A stretch of DNA of 36,201 nucleotides from Lysobacterales bacterium 63-13. Its GTDB lineage: Bacteria; Pseudomonadota; Gammaproteobacteria; Xanthomonadales; Rhodanobacteraceae. The position numbers and the translations under genes are program-made. This document shows, in pieces, positions 7,664 to 21,223 of this stretch. Under the pieces are notes generated by a model, which was given only the letters and a program-made list of their open reading frames with translations, was not told the DNA's origin and did not search any database. The stretch lies in assembly GCA_001899855.1 (NCBI GenBank), contig MKWR01000003.1, positions 1-36,201 of the forward strand. Reading direction: 5' to 3'. Each line of letters begins with the position of its first letter. Position 1 is the first letter of the stretch.

Positions 7664-9556
7664 TCAACCCGTGCTGCGCATCGGGGTGACCGGGATCAGG
7701 CTGGCGAAGCGGTTGCGGATGGCGGCTTCGATGCCGGCGGCATCGAGGCCGGATTCGGTGAGCAATTCCTCGCGGCTGGCGTGTTCGAGATAGCTGTCGG
7801 CCAGGCCCAGATGCAGGATCGGCATGCTGATGCCGTGCGCGGCGAGCAACTCGGCGACGCCACTGCCGGCACCGCCGGCAATCGCGTTGTCCTCTAGGGT
7901 CACCAGTGCCTCGTGGCTGCGGGCGAGTTCGAGGATCATCGCCGCGTCGAGCGGCTTGACGAAGCGCATGTTGACCAGGCTTGCGCCGATTGTCTCGGCG
8001 ACCCTGGCTGCCGGTGCCACCAGCGCGCCAAAGGCAAGCAGGGCGATGTGCTGGCCGTTGCGACGCAGTTCGGCCTTGCCGATTGGCAGGGTGGCGAGAT
8101 CCTGGTCGATGGCGACACCGCTGCCGTTGCCGCGCGGATAGCGTACGGCGGCCGGGCCGGGGTAGGCGAAGCCTGTGCTGAGCATCTGCCTGCATTCCCT
8201 TTCGTCGGCCGGCGCCATCACCACCATGTTCGGGATGCAGCGCAGGTAGGACAGGTCGAAACTGCCCGAATGCGTTGCGCCATCGGGGCCGACCAGGCCA
8301 CCGCGATCGATGGCGAACAGCACGTCGAGATTCTGCAGCGCGACATCGTGGATCAACTGGTCGTAGGCACGTTGCAGAAAAGTGGAATAGATCGCGACGA
8401 CCGGCTTGGCACCTTCGCAGGCCATGCCGGCACCGAGGGTCACCGCATGCTGCTCGGCGATGCCGACATCGAAGTAGCGATCGGGATATTCCTTGGAGAA
8501 TCGCACCAGGCCCGAGCCTTCGCGCATGGCCGGGGTGATCGCAAACAGGCGTGGATCGCTGGCTGCCTGATCACACAGCCAGTCACAGAAGATTTCGGTA
8601 TAGGTGGGTTTCGATGAAGTCTTGCGCACCAGGCCCTTGTCGGGATCGAACGGGCCGACGGCGTGGTAGTCGATCTGCGCGCGTTCGGCCGGGGCATAGC
8701 CCTTGCCCTTGGTCGTGATCACATGCAGGAACTGCGGCCCCTTGAGTTCCTTCAGCGTGGTCAGCGCCTGCACGAGCTGCGGAATATCGTGGCCGTCGAT
8801 GGGTCCTGTGTAGTGGAAACCGAGTTCCTCGAACAAGGTGCTCGGCATGAACATGCCCTTGGCGTGTTCTTCCCAGCGCTTGGCGAAGCGCCAGAGGATG
8901 CCCTCGCGCTTCATCATCTTCTTGCCGCTCTCACGCATGCGGTTGAGCGTGCGGCTGGCCATCAGCCGCGCCAGCATCTGCGTCAGTGCGCCGACATTCT
9001 CGCTGATCGACATCTGGTTGTCGTTGAGGATGACGAGCATGTCGGGTTTGACATCACCGCCGTGGTTGAGCGCCTCGAAAGCCATGCCGGCGGTCATCGC
9101 GCCATCGCCGATCACGGCAACGATCTTGCGTGTGTCACCCTTGCGCTGCGCGGCGATGGCCATGCCAAGCGCGGCGCTGATCGAGGTCGAGGAATGGCCG
9201 ACGCCGAAGGTGTCGTATGCACTTTCGTCACGGCGCGGAAACGGGGCGAGGCCGTCCTTCTGCTTGACCGTGGTGATGCGGTCGCGGCGACCGGTCAGGA
9301 TCTTGTGCGGATAGCACTGGTGGCCGACATCCCAGACCAGACGATCGTTGGGTGTGTCGAACAGGTAATGCAAAGCCACAGTCAGCTCGACCACGCCAAG
9401 CCCGGCACCGAAATGGCCGCCCGAGCTGGCCACCGATTCGATCAGGTAGGCGCGCAATTCGTCTGCGATCGCGACAAGTTCGCTTTCCGGGAACTCCCGC
9501 AATTGCGTGGGGCTTTCGATGCGTGACAGGCGGGGATAGCGGTTGGAATCGATCAT
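7664..9556 (-). CDS. dxs: 1-deoxy-D-xylulose-5-phosphate synthase
   Basis: Dxs condenses pyruvate and glyceraldehyde-3-phosphate to DXP, the first step of the MEP isoprenoid pathway and a branch to thiamine and pyridoxal. The protein is 630 residues, the usual length. The N-terminal domain has the family stretches [15 protein letters not shown] and [14 protein letters not shown]. The thiamine diphosphate motif starts at GDG (about 150-152) and ends with NDNQMSIS. The pyrimidine-binding domain has [11 protein letters not shown]. The C-terminal transketolase domain is complete. Start 9556 gives [10 protein letters not shown], which aligns with the E. coli start; an in-frame ATG at 9586 would add ten residues. 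No strong Shine-Dalgarno precedes either. It is divergent from the GNAT-nitrilase gene. Confidence 0.97.
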   Translation of the reverse strand: MIDSNRYPRLSRIESPTQLREFPESELVAIADELRAYLIESVASSGGHFGAGLGVVELTVALHYLFDTPNDRLVWDVGHQCYPHKILTGRRDRITTVKQKDGLAPFPRRDESAYDTFGVGHSSTSISAALGMAIAAQRKGDTRKIVAVIGDGAMTAGMAFEALNHGGDVKPDMLVILNDNQMSISENVGALTQMLARLMASRTLNRMRESGKKMMKREGILWRFAKRWEEHAKGMFMPSTLFEELGFHYTGPIDGHDIPQLVQALTTLKELKGPQFLHVITTKGKGYAPAERAQIDYHAVGPFDPDKGLVRKTSSKPTYTEIFCDWLCDQAASDPRLFAITPAMREGSGLVRFSKEYPDRYFDVGIAEQHAVTLGAGMACEGAKPVVAIYSTFLQRAYDQLIHDVALQNLDVLFAIDRGGLVGPDGATHSGSFDLSYLRCIPNMVVMAPADERECRQMLSTGFAYPGPAAVRYPRGNGSGVAIDQDLATLPIGKAELRRNGQHIALLAFGALVAPAARVAETIGASLVNMRFVKPLDAAMILELARSHEALVTLEDNAIAGGAGSGVAELLAAHGISMPILHLGLADSYLEHASREELLTESGLDAAGIEAAIRNRFASLIPVTPMRSTG

Positions 9557-9714
9557 CAGGTGCCAATACAGCGGACAGGCCGCCATTTTCAGCTACCGGG
9601 AGAGGCCTAGCAAGGAACGGCGTGTGAACGGGTCCCGACGAAATCTGCCCTTCATGTGATTTGTCGGCCCGAAACTTGTCAGACTGTACCCAGGAAATCG
9701 CCGGATTGAGGCCC

Positions 9715-11268
9715 ATGCCAGCCGAAAAGAAAGCAAAACTGATCCTGCGCAACGCAGTTCCCGGCGATATCGATGAGCTGGTCAATTTGACTGCGCGGGT
9801 ATATGGCGCGGAGTCGGGGCACTCCGCCGACATGCTGCGTGGCCAGCAGGCGCATTTCCCGGCGGGTCAGTTTGTCGCGGAATACGATGGGCGGATCGTT
9901 GGCTATTGCGCCACCTTCCGCATCGACGAAGCGGCGGCGATGACGCCGCATGGCTGGAACGAGATCACCGGCAATGGCTACGCCTCGCGCCACGACCCCC
10001 AAGGGGATTGGTTGTACGGCATGGATGTCAGCGTCGATCCGGAGTTTCGGGGTCTGCGCATCGGTCGACGCCTGTATGCAGCGCGCAAGCGCTTGTGCCA
10101 GAAGCTCGGCCTGCGTGGCATCGTTTTTGGCGGGCGCCTGCCAGGCCTCGCCAAGCGCATCAAGGCATTTTCCTCGGTCGAGGAATATGTGCGCGCAGTC
10201 CGTGAAGGGCGGCATCGGGATGGCACCCTGAGTTTCCAGTTGCGCAACGGCTTCGAGATGATCGGCATCCTCGAACGCTATGCACCGGGTGATGCCGAGT
10301 CGTTGGGCTACGCCGCTCATCTGGTCTGGCGCAATCCGAATCGCCACGATCAGCCGAAGACGCCGACCCCGGGCAATGCCTCGCGATTACCCGATCGCGT
10401 GCGCGTGGCCACGATCCAGTACCAGCAACGGCGCATCGCGAGCTTTGACGAGTTCGCTCGGCAAGTCGAATATTTCGTCGATATCGCCGCCGGCTACGAG
10501 TCGGATTTTGTCGTGTTTCCCGAGATGATGACCCTGCAACTGCTCTCGATCGAGAACTCGCCATTGCCGTCGGTGGAAGCAATCCGGCGGCTCACCGATT
10601 ACACGGTGGCGCTCAAGGACATGTTCAGCCGGCTCGCCGTTCGCTACAACATCAACATCATCGGCGGCTCGCATCCGACCCTCATTGAAAGCGGTGCCAT
10701 GCGCAATATCTGTTACGTCTGCCTGCGCGACGGCTCGGTGCACCAGCAGGAGAAGATCCACGCAACCCCGAACGAGCGCGCCTGGTGGGGCATCCGGGGT
10801 GGCAACCAGGCCGCGACGATCCAGACCGACTGCGGTCCGATCGGCGTGATGATCTGCTATGACGCGGAATTCCCGGAGATCGCCCGTCATCTGGTCGACC
10901 AGGGCGCGCTGATCCTGTTTGTGCCGTTCTGCACGGACGAGCGCCAGAGTTACCTGCGCGTGCGCTACTGCGCGCAGGCGCGAGCGGTGGAGAACCAGTG
11001 TTATGTCGTGCTTTCAGGCAATGTCGGCAACTTGCCCGGGGTCAACAATTTCGACATCCAGTACGCGCAGAGCTGCATCCTGACGCCCTGCGATTTTCCA
11101 TTCGCGCGCGATGGCGTTGCCGCCGATTCGACGCCGAATACCGAGATGGTGCTGTGGGCCGACCTGCGCCTGGAAGATCTCGCCCGCGCCCGCAACAACG
11201 GCACCGTGCAGAACCTCAAGGATCGCCGTCACGATCTCTACCAGCAGCGTTGGCTCAAGCGCGAATAG
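9715..11268 (+). CDS. GNAT acetyltransferase fused to nitrilase-type carbon-nitrogen hydrolase
   Basis: This 517-residue two-domain protein carries a GNAT fold at about residues 5-200, with DVSVDPEFRGLRIGRRLY as the acetyl-CoA-binding motif region. Residues about 225-510 form a nitrilase-superfamily amidohydrolase with all three catalytic residues: E270 (FPEMMT), K347 (QEKIHAT) and C381 (MICYDAEFPE). Nitrilase-type enzymes cleave C-N bonds of amides; the fused GNAT domain suggests acylation and deamidation of related metabolites, but the substrate is unknown. ATG 9715 was preferred to a TTG at 9661 because it begins just before the GNAT fold and has GAGG close upstream. It is divergent from dxs with a 158-bp gap, and no operon partner is visible. 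Confidence 0.9.
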   Translation: MPAEKKAKLILRNAVPGDIDELVNLTARVYGAESGHSADMLRGQQAHFPAGQFVAEYDGRIVGYCATFRIDEAAAMTPHGWNEITGNGYASRHDPQGDWLYGMDVSVDPEFRGLRIGRRLYAARKRLCQKLGLRGIVFGGRLPGLAKRIKAFSSVEEYVRAVREGRHRDGTLSFQLRNGFEMIGILERYAPGDAESLGYAAHLVWRNPNRHDQPKTPTPGNASRLPDRVRVATIQYQQRRIASFDEFARQVEYFVDIAAGYESDFVVFPEMMTLQLLSIENSPLPSVEAIRRLTDYTVALKDMFSRLAVRYNINIIGGSHPTLIESGAMRNICYVCLRDGSVHQQEKIHATPNERAWWGIRGGNQAATIQTDCGPIGVMICYDAEFPEIARHLVDQGALILFVPFCTDERQSYLRVRYCAQARAVENQCYVVLSGNVGNLPGVNNFDIQYAQSCILTPCDFPFARDGVAADSTPNTEMVLWADLRLEDLARARNNGTVQNLKDRRHDLYQQRWLKRE

Positions 11269-11368
11269 TCGGGCAAAGGAGTCGGGACTGCGGCTCCGCT
11301 CATCGGCAACCCGCAAATCCGAACAGACGACATCGAGTCGCTGTGCCGGACTGTCGCGTGAATCGCAT

Positions 11369-12091
11369 TCAGCGCGGTTTGCGTTCGAGCAGGGTGAGTC
11401 CGATGAGGCGCGAGACGACCAGGGTCAGGTACATGACGCCGACGAACATTTCCAGGCTCGCCACCGCGCGCGTGTGCACGGTGATCGGGATCACATCGCC
11501 GATGCCGGTGCTCGAGAGCAGGGCGAAACTGAGGAACATCAACTCGGTCCACGCGCGTGGCGCCTGCGGATCAACGGTCGCGGCAAAGCAACCCGGCTGC
11601 AGCACCTGGCAGAGCACGAAGACATAGGTGAACGCCCACGCCAGCAAGGTGAAGGTGGCACCGGCCGCGTACAGCTCGTCGGTGGTCGCGCGGCGATCGG
11701 CGAGCATGTAGACGATCAGGCTGCCGGCCGCATAGAAATAGAAGACTGCTTCCAGCGCGGCGGCCCAGGCCTGCAGGGCGGTGGAGTCATGCGTGGCATG
11801 CAGCACGTTGAGGGTGATTGCCGGCACCGCTAGGGCGACGCTGAACCAGGCATGCCCGGAGGTTCGGTGGACCATGGCGATGGTCAGGCACAACACCAGC
11901 ACGCTGAACACGCCGAAGAGGATGCTGCCGGCGGGCTGGCCTTCAATGAACGGGTACAGCAGCAGGCCGGACAATTGCACCAGCAACAGGATTGCCGACG
12001 GGTGGCGGGTCAGGGTGACGCGCCAGCGCAGGCGCGCGATGCGCTCGGCGCTGACCGGCGGGGTGTCGGGAGCGGGGTCCTTGCTTGTCAT
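11369..12091 (-). CDS. Ion-channel-family membrane protein (two-TM pore, K+ channel-like)
   Basis: The 240-residue protein has about six hydrophobic segments. The last two flank a pore loop with TGIGD (195-199) in the place of the potassium filter TVGYGD, followed by a helix containing MFVGVMYLTLVVSRLIGL. This is the layout of the bacterial Ion_trans_2 family, with four additional N-terminal membrane helices. The filter departs from TVGYG at several positions, so potassium selectivity is uncertain. No cytosolic RCK or nucleotide-binding domain follows; the C-terminus ends a few residues after the last helix. The gene lies 46 bp downstream of the HNH endonuclease gene on the same strand and may share its transcript. 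Confidence 0.75.
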   Translation of the reverse strand: MTSKDPAPDTPPVSAERIARLRWRVTLTRHPSAILLLVQLSGLLLYPFIEGQPAGSILFGVFSVLVLCLTIAMVHRTSGHAWFSVALAVPAITLNVLHATHDSTALQAWAAALEAVFYFYAAGSLIVYMLADRRATTDELYAAGATFTLLAWAFTYVFVLCQVLQPGCFAATVDPQAPRAWTELMFLSFALLSSTGIGDVIPITVHTRAVASLEMFVGVMYLTLVVSRLIGLTLLERKPR

Positions 12092-12137
12092 CGAGCGTGG
12101 CTCGCGGCGCTGGCGCCGGTGAATCGCCTCGGTGGCC

Positions 12138-12731
12138 TCAATGCGGTCGCCGGTCGCGTGGCAGATGGTTGACGAGGAACTCCATCTGGTCGGCGAGGAT
12201 GTTGCGATTGGAAAGAATCAGGTGTTCGACCCAGCTGGGCCGGTAAGGCACCGCGAGCAGCGGCATGTGCGCTTGCTGCGGCGTGCGGGAACCCTTTTTG
12301 ACATTGCAGTGCAGGCAGGCGGTGACGACGTTCTGCCAGTTGTCCCGACCGCCTTTGGAAATCGGGATGACATGGTCGCGGGTCAGCTCGCCGCGCGAGT
12401 AATGATTGCCGCAATACATGCAGATCATGCGGTCACGGGCGAACAGGGCGACATTGGTCAGGGCGGGCGCGGGGTCGATCGAGCCGATCCGGGCATGGCC
12501 GGTGGTGGCGATGATCGGGTGCAGGTCGAGCGTGCTTTGCGCGCCGGAGTGGCGATTGGTGCCGCCATGGATGGTCAGGCAGGGATCGCCAAGCGTCCAG
12601 GCAATCGCCCCGCGCACATACAGGCAGGTTGCGTCCTGCCAGGAGATCCAGTCCATGATGCGGCCGCTCGCATCGAGCGACAGCACGCGGGTGCCGTGGA
12701 TGGTTCCTATCGTTCGCACTTCCGCCAGCAT
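12138..12731 (-). CDS. HNH endonuclease
   Basis: The protein has 197 residues with an HNH (beta-beta-alpha metal) nuclease domain at about 100-150. C104 and C107 (CMYC) and C139 and C142 (CLHC) form the structural zinc site, and RDHVIP (H120) and N134 give the catalytic part. The N-terminal 100 residues are of unknown function. Comparable stand-alone HNH proteins are chromosomally conserved in many proteobacteria and are not obviously mobile. The start at 12731 has GGGAG about nine bases upstream. No intron, intein or phage terminase gene lies nearby. Biological role unknown. Confidence 0.85.
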   Translation of the reverse strand: MLAEVRTIGTIHGTRVLSLDASGRIMDWISWQDATCLYVRGAIAWTLGDPCLTIHGGTNRHSGAQSTLDLHPIIATTGHARIGSIDPAPALTNVALFARDRMICMYCGNHYSRGELTRDHVIPISKGGRDNWQNVVTACLHCNVKKGSRTPQQAHMPLLAVPYRPSWVEHLILSNRNILADQMEFLVNHLPRDRRPH

Positions 12732-13068
12732 TCCTCGCTCCCGTGGAGAGATGGGTCACCGACGAAGCCGCCGCCGGCATTCTGCGTTGCGCGAGCGGCA
12801 GCATAAAGCAAGTTCGGGGCCATTGCGCAAGCGGCGGTGTCTTCCGCGGTCAGGGAGTCACCGCCTATCGGCGCTGGCGGGCTGTGTTGGAAGGCGTCCT
12901 GGCTGGGGTTTCGCCGTGCCGGGCGTCACCTTGATCCGTTTGCACCGGGCATCCACAACCGTTTGCATTGAGTGCAGCGGGCGAAGTCCGCGGAGTCGAA
13001 GCGTGCGCGTTGCGGCCCTTCGACTGCGGCCTGCGCCCACGACGAACGGAAGCTTGTGGGTCAGCCGC
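12732..13068. other. Intergenic region between ileS and the HNH gene
   Basis: These 337 bp follow the ileS stop codon on the minus strand. They hold an 8-bp inverted repeat, AGTCGAAG (12994-13001) with CTTCGACT (13018-13025), but no T-tract, so it is only a weak terminator candidate. No lspA, which follows ileS in many gammaproteobacteria, can be read here in any frame. Otherwise nothing was recognised. Confidence 0.5.
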
Positions 13069-15971
<2,903 letters not shown>

Positions 15972-15975
<4 letters not shown>

Positions 15976-16970
15976 GCGAGAACTCCGCTGGAACGGATGC
16001 GAACGGGGTGCGCGCCCGCATCGGGTGGGGAATCGGGTTGGGATGCTGCCAGCACCTTGCGCGCCTCGGCGGCATCGCGATCGATTTGTTCGACCATCGC
16101 CTCCAGCGTGCTGAATTTCTCCTCGTCGCGCAATTTGGCGACGAATTCGACATCGATGCGGCGGCCGTACAGATCGCCATCGAAGTTGAACAGATGCGCT
16201 TCGAGCAAGGGCTCGACGCCGTCCACGGTCGGTCGCACGCCAAGGCTGGCGACGGCCGGCAAGGCCTGCGCGGCCACGCCATGCACGCGCACGGCAAAGA
16301 TGCCGTTGATTGGCGAGGTGCGTCGACCCAGGCGGATATTGGCGGTTGGATAGCCGAGTTTGCGTCCAAGCTGCCGGCCATGGACGACATGGCCGCCAAT
16401 GCGGAACGGATGTCCAAGCAGGCGTGCGGCGATGGCGAATTCGCCGGCTGCGAGGAGTTCGCGGATCTCGCTGCTGCGCACGCGCAAATCGCCCAGGGAG
16501 AATTCGGCGAAGACCTCGGCGCGGAAGCCGTGGGCTTCGCCCATTTCGCGCAACAAGTCGATGTCGCCGCGTCGCCCATGGCCGAAACGGAAATCGGCAC
16601 CGACCCAGACTTCGCGCGCTTCGAGCCGGTTGATGAGGATCTGTTCGACGAACTCCTCGGCCGGCATGGCCGCGAGCGCGGCGTTGAAGCGCATCAGCAG
16701 CAGGTCATCGATGCCGCATTCGCGGATCTGCTCGATCTTGCCGCGGGCACTGTCCAGGCGCGGCAGCGGTGTCGAGCGGGCAAAGAACTCGCGCGGGACC
16801 GGCTCGAAACTGACCGCGATCGCCTGCATGTCCAGCGCATCGGCGCGTTCACGCACGCGCCCGAGCAAGGCGCGATGGCCGCAATGCACGCCATCGAAAG
16901 CACCAATGCAGACAACACTGCCTTGCGGCGCCAGACAGGCACCCAGGCTATCGCGAAAGAGCCGGAACAT
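15972..16970 (-). CDS. ribF: Bifunctional riboflavin kinase / FMN adenylyltransferase
   Basis: RibF phosphorylates riboflavin to FMN and adenylates FMN to FAD. The protein has 332 residues, near the family norm. The N-terminal nucleotidyltransferase half has [13 protein letters not shown] (about 24-36) and [10 protein letters not shown]. The C-terminal flavokinase half has GYPTANIRL, the family-specific PTxN motif, then [10 protein letters not shown] and [11 protein letters not shown]. It sits between murJ and ileS in the order usual for gammaproteobacteria and overlaps ileS by four bases. A 126-bp gap separates it from murJ; a TTATAC sequence 16 bases before the start could be a -10 element but has no convincing -35. 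Confidence 0.97.
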
Positions 16971-17096
16971 TGGCGAAGTATAACGGCTGGCTGCGCCTTG
17001 CGCGGGGCGAGGTCGGCCTGGCGGGATGCTGTGTCGGCGGATTCGTCCGCTGTGAACGGCACTGCTTGCCGGGGCTATGGTTTCGGCCGATCCGCC

Positions 17097-18704
17097 TCAC
17101 GGCGCGCGCAGATCGCGCAGGCGGAATCCGGCGACAAACAGCGCGATGACAAAACTGCCACCGCCCGCGGCGACCAGGGCGGACAGGCGGATAGCCCGCG
17201 ACGAGGCCGAGGCGCTGGCCCAGTCCGACCAGTGTTCAAGCCCCAGCCAGAGGATGCCCGACATGACCAGGCAGGCAAGGATGAGGCGGGCCAGGTGCCG
17301 CGCCCACCCCGGTTGCGCCTGGTAGATGCCGTCACGTTTCAGCGCGCGCCAGAGCAGCGACAGGTTGAGATAGCTGGCGCAGGCGCTGGCCAGGGCCAGG
17401 GCCATGTGCAGGCCCGGGATCGCCGACAGGCGCGCGAACCATCCGCTGCCCGCCATTTCCGCCTTGTCCCAGAACAGCAACAGGGCGGCGAGGAACACCA
17501 CGTTGAGGAACATGCTCGCGAGCATGGCGATGATGCCGGCACGCACCGGCGTGCGGGTGTTCTGGCGGGCATAGAACGCCGGCGCGACGACCTTGACGAG
17601 TGCGAACGCGGGCAAGCCGAGGGCCAGCGCCGACAGCGACATCGAGGCCATCTCGACATCGTGCGCGGTGAAGGCACCATGCTGGAACAAGGTGAACAGC
17701 AGCGGCTTGGCCAGCAGCACCAGGGCGAGCATGGCCGGCACGGCAATCAGCAAGGTCGTGCGCAGACCCCAGTCGAGTGCCTTGGAGAAGCCCTGCCGAT
17801 CGGTTGCCACATGATGGCGCGACAGCGTCGGCAGGATCACCGTGCCCAGCGCCACGCCGAAGATGCCAAGCGGAAACTCGAGCAGGCGATCGCTCTGCGC
17901 AAGCCAGGTTTGCGAGCCGGTGATGAGGAACGAGGCAATCAGGGTATCGAGGAGCAGGTTGACCTGGGCAACCGAGGAGCCGAACAGCGTCGGCACCATC
18001 AGGCGCAGGATCTTGCGCACGCCTTGGTGGCGCCAACCCCAGCGCGGCAAGGTCAGCAAATCAAGCTTGCGCAAGGCCGGAAACTGGATCAGCAACTGCA
18101 GGATGCCGGCCGCCAGGATGGCCCAGCCCATGGCCATGATCGGCACATCCAGATGCGGCGACAGCCACAGCGCACCGGCGATCATGCACAGGTTGAGGAC
18201 CACCGGGGTCACGGCCGGCAAGGCGAACTTGTTGAAACTGTTGAGGATTCCGCCGGACAAGGCGGTCAGCGAGACAAACAGCAGGAACGGAAAGGTGAGC
18301 CGCAGCAAGTCGGTGGTCAGGGCGAATTTTTCCGGCTCGTCGATGGAGCCTGGGGCAAATCCACGCGTGACCCAGCCGGCGCCGATCATGCCGAGGGCGG
18401 TGACAATCAGCAGGATCAAGCCCAGCGTGCCGGCGGTGCGCGATACCAGTTCCTTCAATTCGGCGTGCGGACGGGTTTCCTTGACCTCGGTCAGCACCGG
18501 CACGAAGGCGACCGAGAACGAGCCTTCGGCAAACAGGCGGCGCATGAAGTTGGGTATGCGGAAGGCAACCCAGAAGGCGTCGGTGGCGGCCGAGGCGCCG
18601 AACGCCCAGGCGATCGCCATCTCGCGGAACAGGCCGAGAATGCGCGATACCAGGGTGCCGCCGCTGAACGTAAGCAGCGAGCGCAGCATGCTCGGGGCCT
18701 TCAT
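17097..18704 (-). CDS. murJ: Lipid II flippase MurJ
   Basis: MurJ exports lipid II across the cytoplasmic membrane for peptidoglycan synthesis and belongs to the MOP (MATE-like) superfamily. The protein is 535 residues from ATG 18704 with a run of about 14 hydrophobic helices. The N-terminus has the conserved [28 protein letters not shown] and FSVAFVPVL stretches. The start could also be GTG 18713 or ATG 18689; 18704 gives a short polar lead before [12 protein letters not shown]. It is divergent from rpsT, whose promoter lies immediately upstream. Confidence 0.97.
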   Translation of the reverse strand: MKAPSMLRSLLTFSGGTLVSRILGLFREMAIAWAFGASAATDAFWVAFRIPNFMRRLFAEGSFSVAFVPVLTEVKETRPHAELKELVSRTAGTLGLILLIVTALGMIGAGWVTRGFAPGSIDEPEKFALTTDLLRLTFPFLLFVSLTALSGGILNSFNKFALPAVTPVVLNLCMIAGALWLSPHLDVPIMAMGWAILAAGILQLLIQFPALRKLDLLTLPRWGWRHQGVRKILRLMVPTLFGSSVAQVNLLLDTLIASFLITGSQTWLAQSDRLLEFPLGIFGVALGTVILPTLSRHHVATDRQGFSKALDWGLRTTLLIAVPAMLALVLLAKPLLFTLFQHGAFTAHDVEMASMSLSALALGLPAFALVKVVAPAFYARQNTRTPVRAGIIAMLASMFLNVVFLAALLLFWDKAEMAGSGWFARLSAIPGLHMALALASACASYLNLSLLWRALKRDGIYQAQPGWARHLARLILACLVMSGILWLGLEHWSDWASASASSRAIRLSALVAAGGGSFVIALFVAGFRLRDLRAP

Positions 18705-18716
18705 CGACCGCACCGT

Positions 18717-18745
18717 TTGACTCGGGGGGCCTGCAGCGGCATAAT
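18717..18745 (+). promoter_or_regulatory. Sigma-70 promoter of rpsT
   Basis: The sequence has -35 TTGACT (18717-18722), a 17-base spacer and -10 CATAAT (18740-18745), each with five of six consensus bases. It stands about 40 bases before the rpsT start and within 15 bases of the divergent murJ start. Confidence 0.75.
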
Positions 18746-18784
18746 TCCGCCCCTTTTTCCGCCCCCCGCTTTTGGAGTTTTACC

Positions 18785-19048
18785 TTGGCCAACATCAAGT
18801 CCGCGAAGAAGCGTGCGCGTCAGTCTGAAAAGGCTCGTCAGCGCAACGTCAGCGCCCGTTCCATGGTTCGTACCGCGATCAAGAAAGTGATCAAGGCAAT
18901 TGACGCGAAGGACAAGGCTGGTGCCGAAGCTGCCTTCAAGAGCGCCACGCCGATCGTTGACCGCTATGCGGCGCGTGGCCTGATCCACAAGAACAAGGCT
19001 GCCCGCCACAAGAGCCGCCTGAACGCGAGCATCCGCGCGCTGGCCTGA
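18785..19048 (+). CDS. rpsT: 30S ribosomal protein S20, UUG start
   Basis: This is an 87-residue basic protein beginning [19 protein letters not shown], typical of S20, which binds 16S rRNA early in small-subunit assembly. The start codon is TTG at 18785: the family sequence begins exactly there, no in-frame ATG is available, and GGAG lies seven bases upstream. E. coli rpsT also uses UUG, and there it takes part in autogenous translational repression; the same control is likely here but inferred. It has its own promoter and a strong terminator, so it is monocistronic. Confidence 0.98.
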   Translation: MANIKSAKKRARQSEKARQRNVSARSMVRTAIKKVIKAIDAKDKAGAEAAFKSATPIVDRYAARGLIHKNKAARHKSRLNASIRALA

Positions 19049-19070
19049 GCCAGTCGCCCGTGCTCGACGC

Positions 19071-19097
19071 AAAAAGCCGGCGCAAGCCGGCTTTTTT
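19071..19097 (+). terminator. Rho-independent terminator after rpsT
   Basis: A perfect 7-bp GC-rich stem AGCCGGC (19075-19081) with loop GCAA and GCCGGCT (19086-19092) is followed by six T. Five A precede the stem, so it could also terminate obgE transcripts on the minus strand. Confidence 0.93.
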
Positions 19098-19151
19098 GTT
19101 GCTGCTGCGGCGTGCGCGCCGCAATTGGCGACGTGCTTGCGCATCGGCGCC

Positions 19152-20390
<1,239 letters not shown>

Positions 20391-20657
20391 TCAGTTGACC
20401 GAATTCGGCACCACGCTGACGTGCTTGCGCTTGTCCACGCCCTTGGTCTTGAACTCGACCACGCCATCGACGATGGCGAAGATCGTGTGGTCGCGACCGA
20501 CGCCGACGCCGGTACCCGGACGGTACTTGGTGCCGCGCTGGCGAATGATGATGTTGCCGGCATTGCATGCCTGGCCGCCGGACATCTTCACACCGAGGTA
20601 CTTCGGATTCGAGTCGCGACCGTTGCGGGTTGAGCCGCCTGCTTTCTTGTGTGCCAT
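20391..20657 (-). CDS. rpmA: 50S ribosomal protein L27
   Basis: This is an 88-residue L27 starting [19 protein letters not shown], with the conserved GVK and GNIIIRQRG motifs. The N-terminal tail of L27 reaches towards the peptidyl-transferase centre. It begins with His at residue 3 directly after MA, so it lacks the cleavable N-terminal extension seen in Firmicutes L27. AGGAG lies six bases upstream of the start, and the gene follows rplU by three bases. Confidence 0.98.
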   Translation of the reverse strand: MAHKKAGGSTRNGRDSNPKYLGVKMSGGQACNAGNIIIRQRGTKYRPGTGVGVGRDHTIFAIVDGVVEFKTKGVDKRKHVSVVPNSVN

Positions 20658-20660
20658 GAC

Positions 20661-21002
20661 TTACTCCTGGGTCGCTTTCTTCTTGCTCGAAGCACCATTG
20701 ATGCCGGTGATCTCGATTTCGGTGTAATGCTGCCGATGCCCCTGCTGCTTCATGTGGTGCTTGCGGCGGCGGAATTTGATGATGCGGATCTTGTCGGCAC
20801 GGCCGTGCGACTTGATCTTCGCCCCAACCACGGCTCCCGCGACGAGCGGGGCACCGATGCTGACGCCTTCGCCGGAACCGACCATCAGCACCTGGTCGAA
20901 ATCGACCGTGCTGTCGACGTCGCCGACGAGTTTTTCGACGCGCAGGGTTTCACCCTGGGTCACCCGGTACTGTTTGCCGGAGATGAGTACGACTGCGTAC
21001 AT
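20661..21002 (-). CDS. rplU: 50S ribosomal protein L21
   Basis: The 113-residue protein starts [18 protein letters not shown], the invariant L21 start, and carries KIIKF-like [20 protein letters not shown] near the C-terminus. It is about ten residues longer than E. coli L21 (103), with a C-terminal tail [12 protein letters not shown]21 binds 23S rRNA. It is the first gene of the rplU-rpmA operon, with its own promoter at 21085-21113. The Shine-Dalgarno is weak (AGG eleven bases upstream). Confidence 0.97.
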   Translation of the reverse strand: MYAVVLISGKQYRVTQGETLRVEKLVGDVDSTVDFDQVLMVGSGEGVSIGAPLVAGAVVGAKIKSHGRADKIRIIKFRRRKHHMKQQGHRQHYTEIEITGINGASSKKKATQE

Positions 21003-21084
21003 TGTTGATTTGCCTATGTAGTTATTCTGGGAACGACCCCGATTGCGGGTCTGACCTGGGCCATGGCCTGAAATGGGGCGCGCG

Positions 21085-21113
21085 ATGATAGCGGCTTGCG
21101 CCCCTGCGGTCAA
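21085..21113 (-). promoter_or_regulatory. Sigma-70 promoter of rplU-rpmA
   Basis: On the minus strand there is a -35 TTGACC (21113-21108), a spacer of 17 bases and a -10 TATCAT (21090-21085). The leader to the rplU start is about 75 bases, with a GC-rich discriminator (CGCGCGCCCC). Confidence 0.75.
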
Positions 21114-21223
21114 ACCGCATCCGCCAATGCGCTGATTCAGCGTCGCTTTCCGCTCAGGCCGATGTGAAAGCCGATTTTGCTACACTCCGGCGTTCCGCCC
21201 GCCCGGGCATGCGTTTGTGGACG

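Noticed and set aside
16008..18890. 960-codon open frame on the plus strand opposite ribF and murJ
   Set aside because: It is antisense to two well-conserved genes, has Arg/Gln/Gly-rich low-complexity composition and no motifs; long shadow frames are expected at this GC content.
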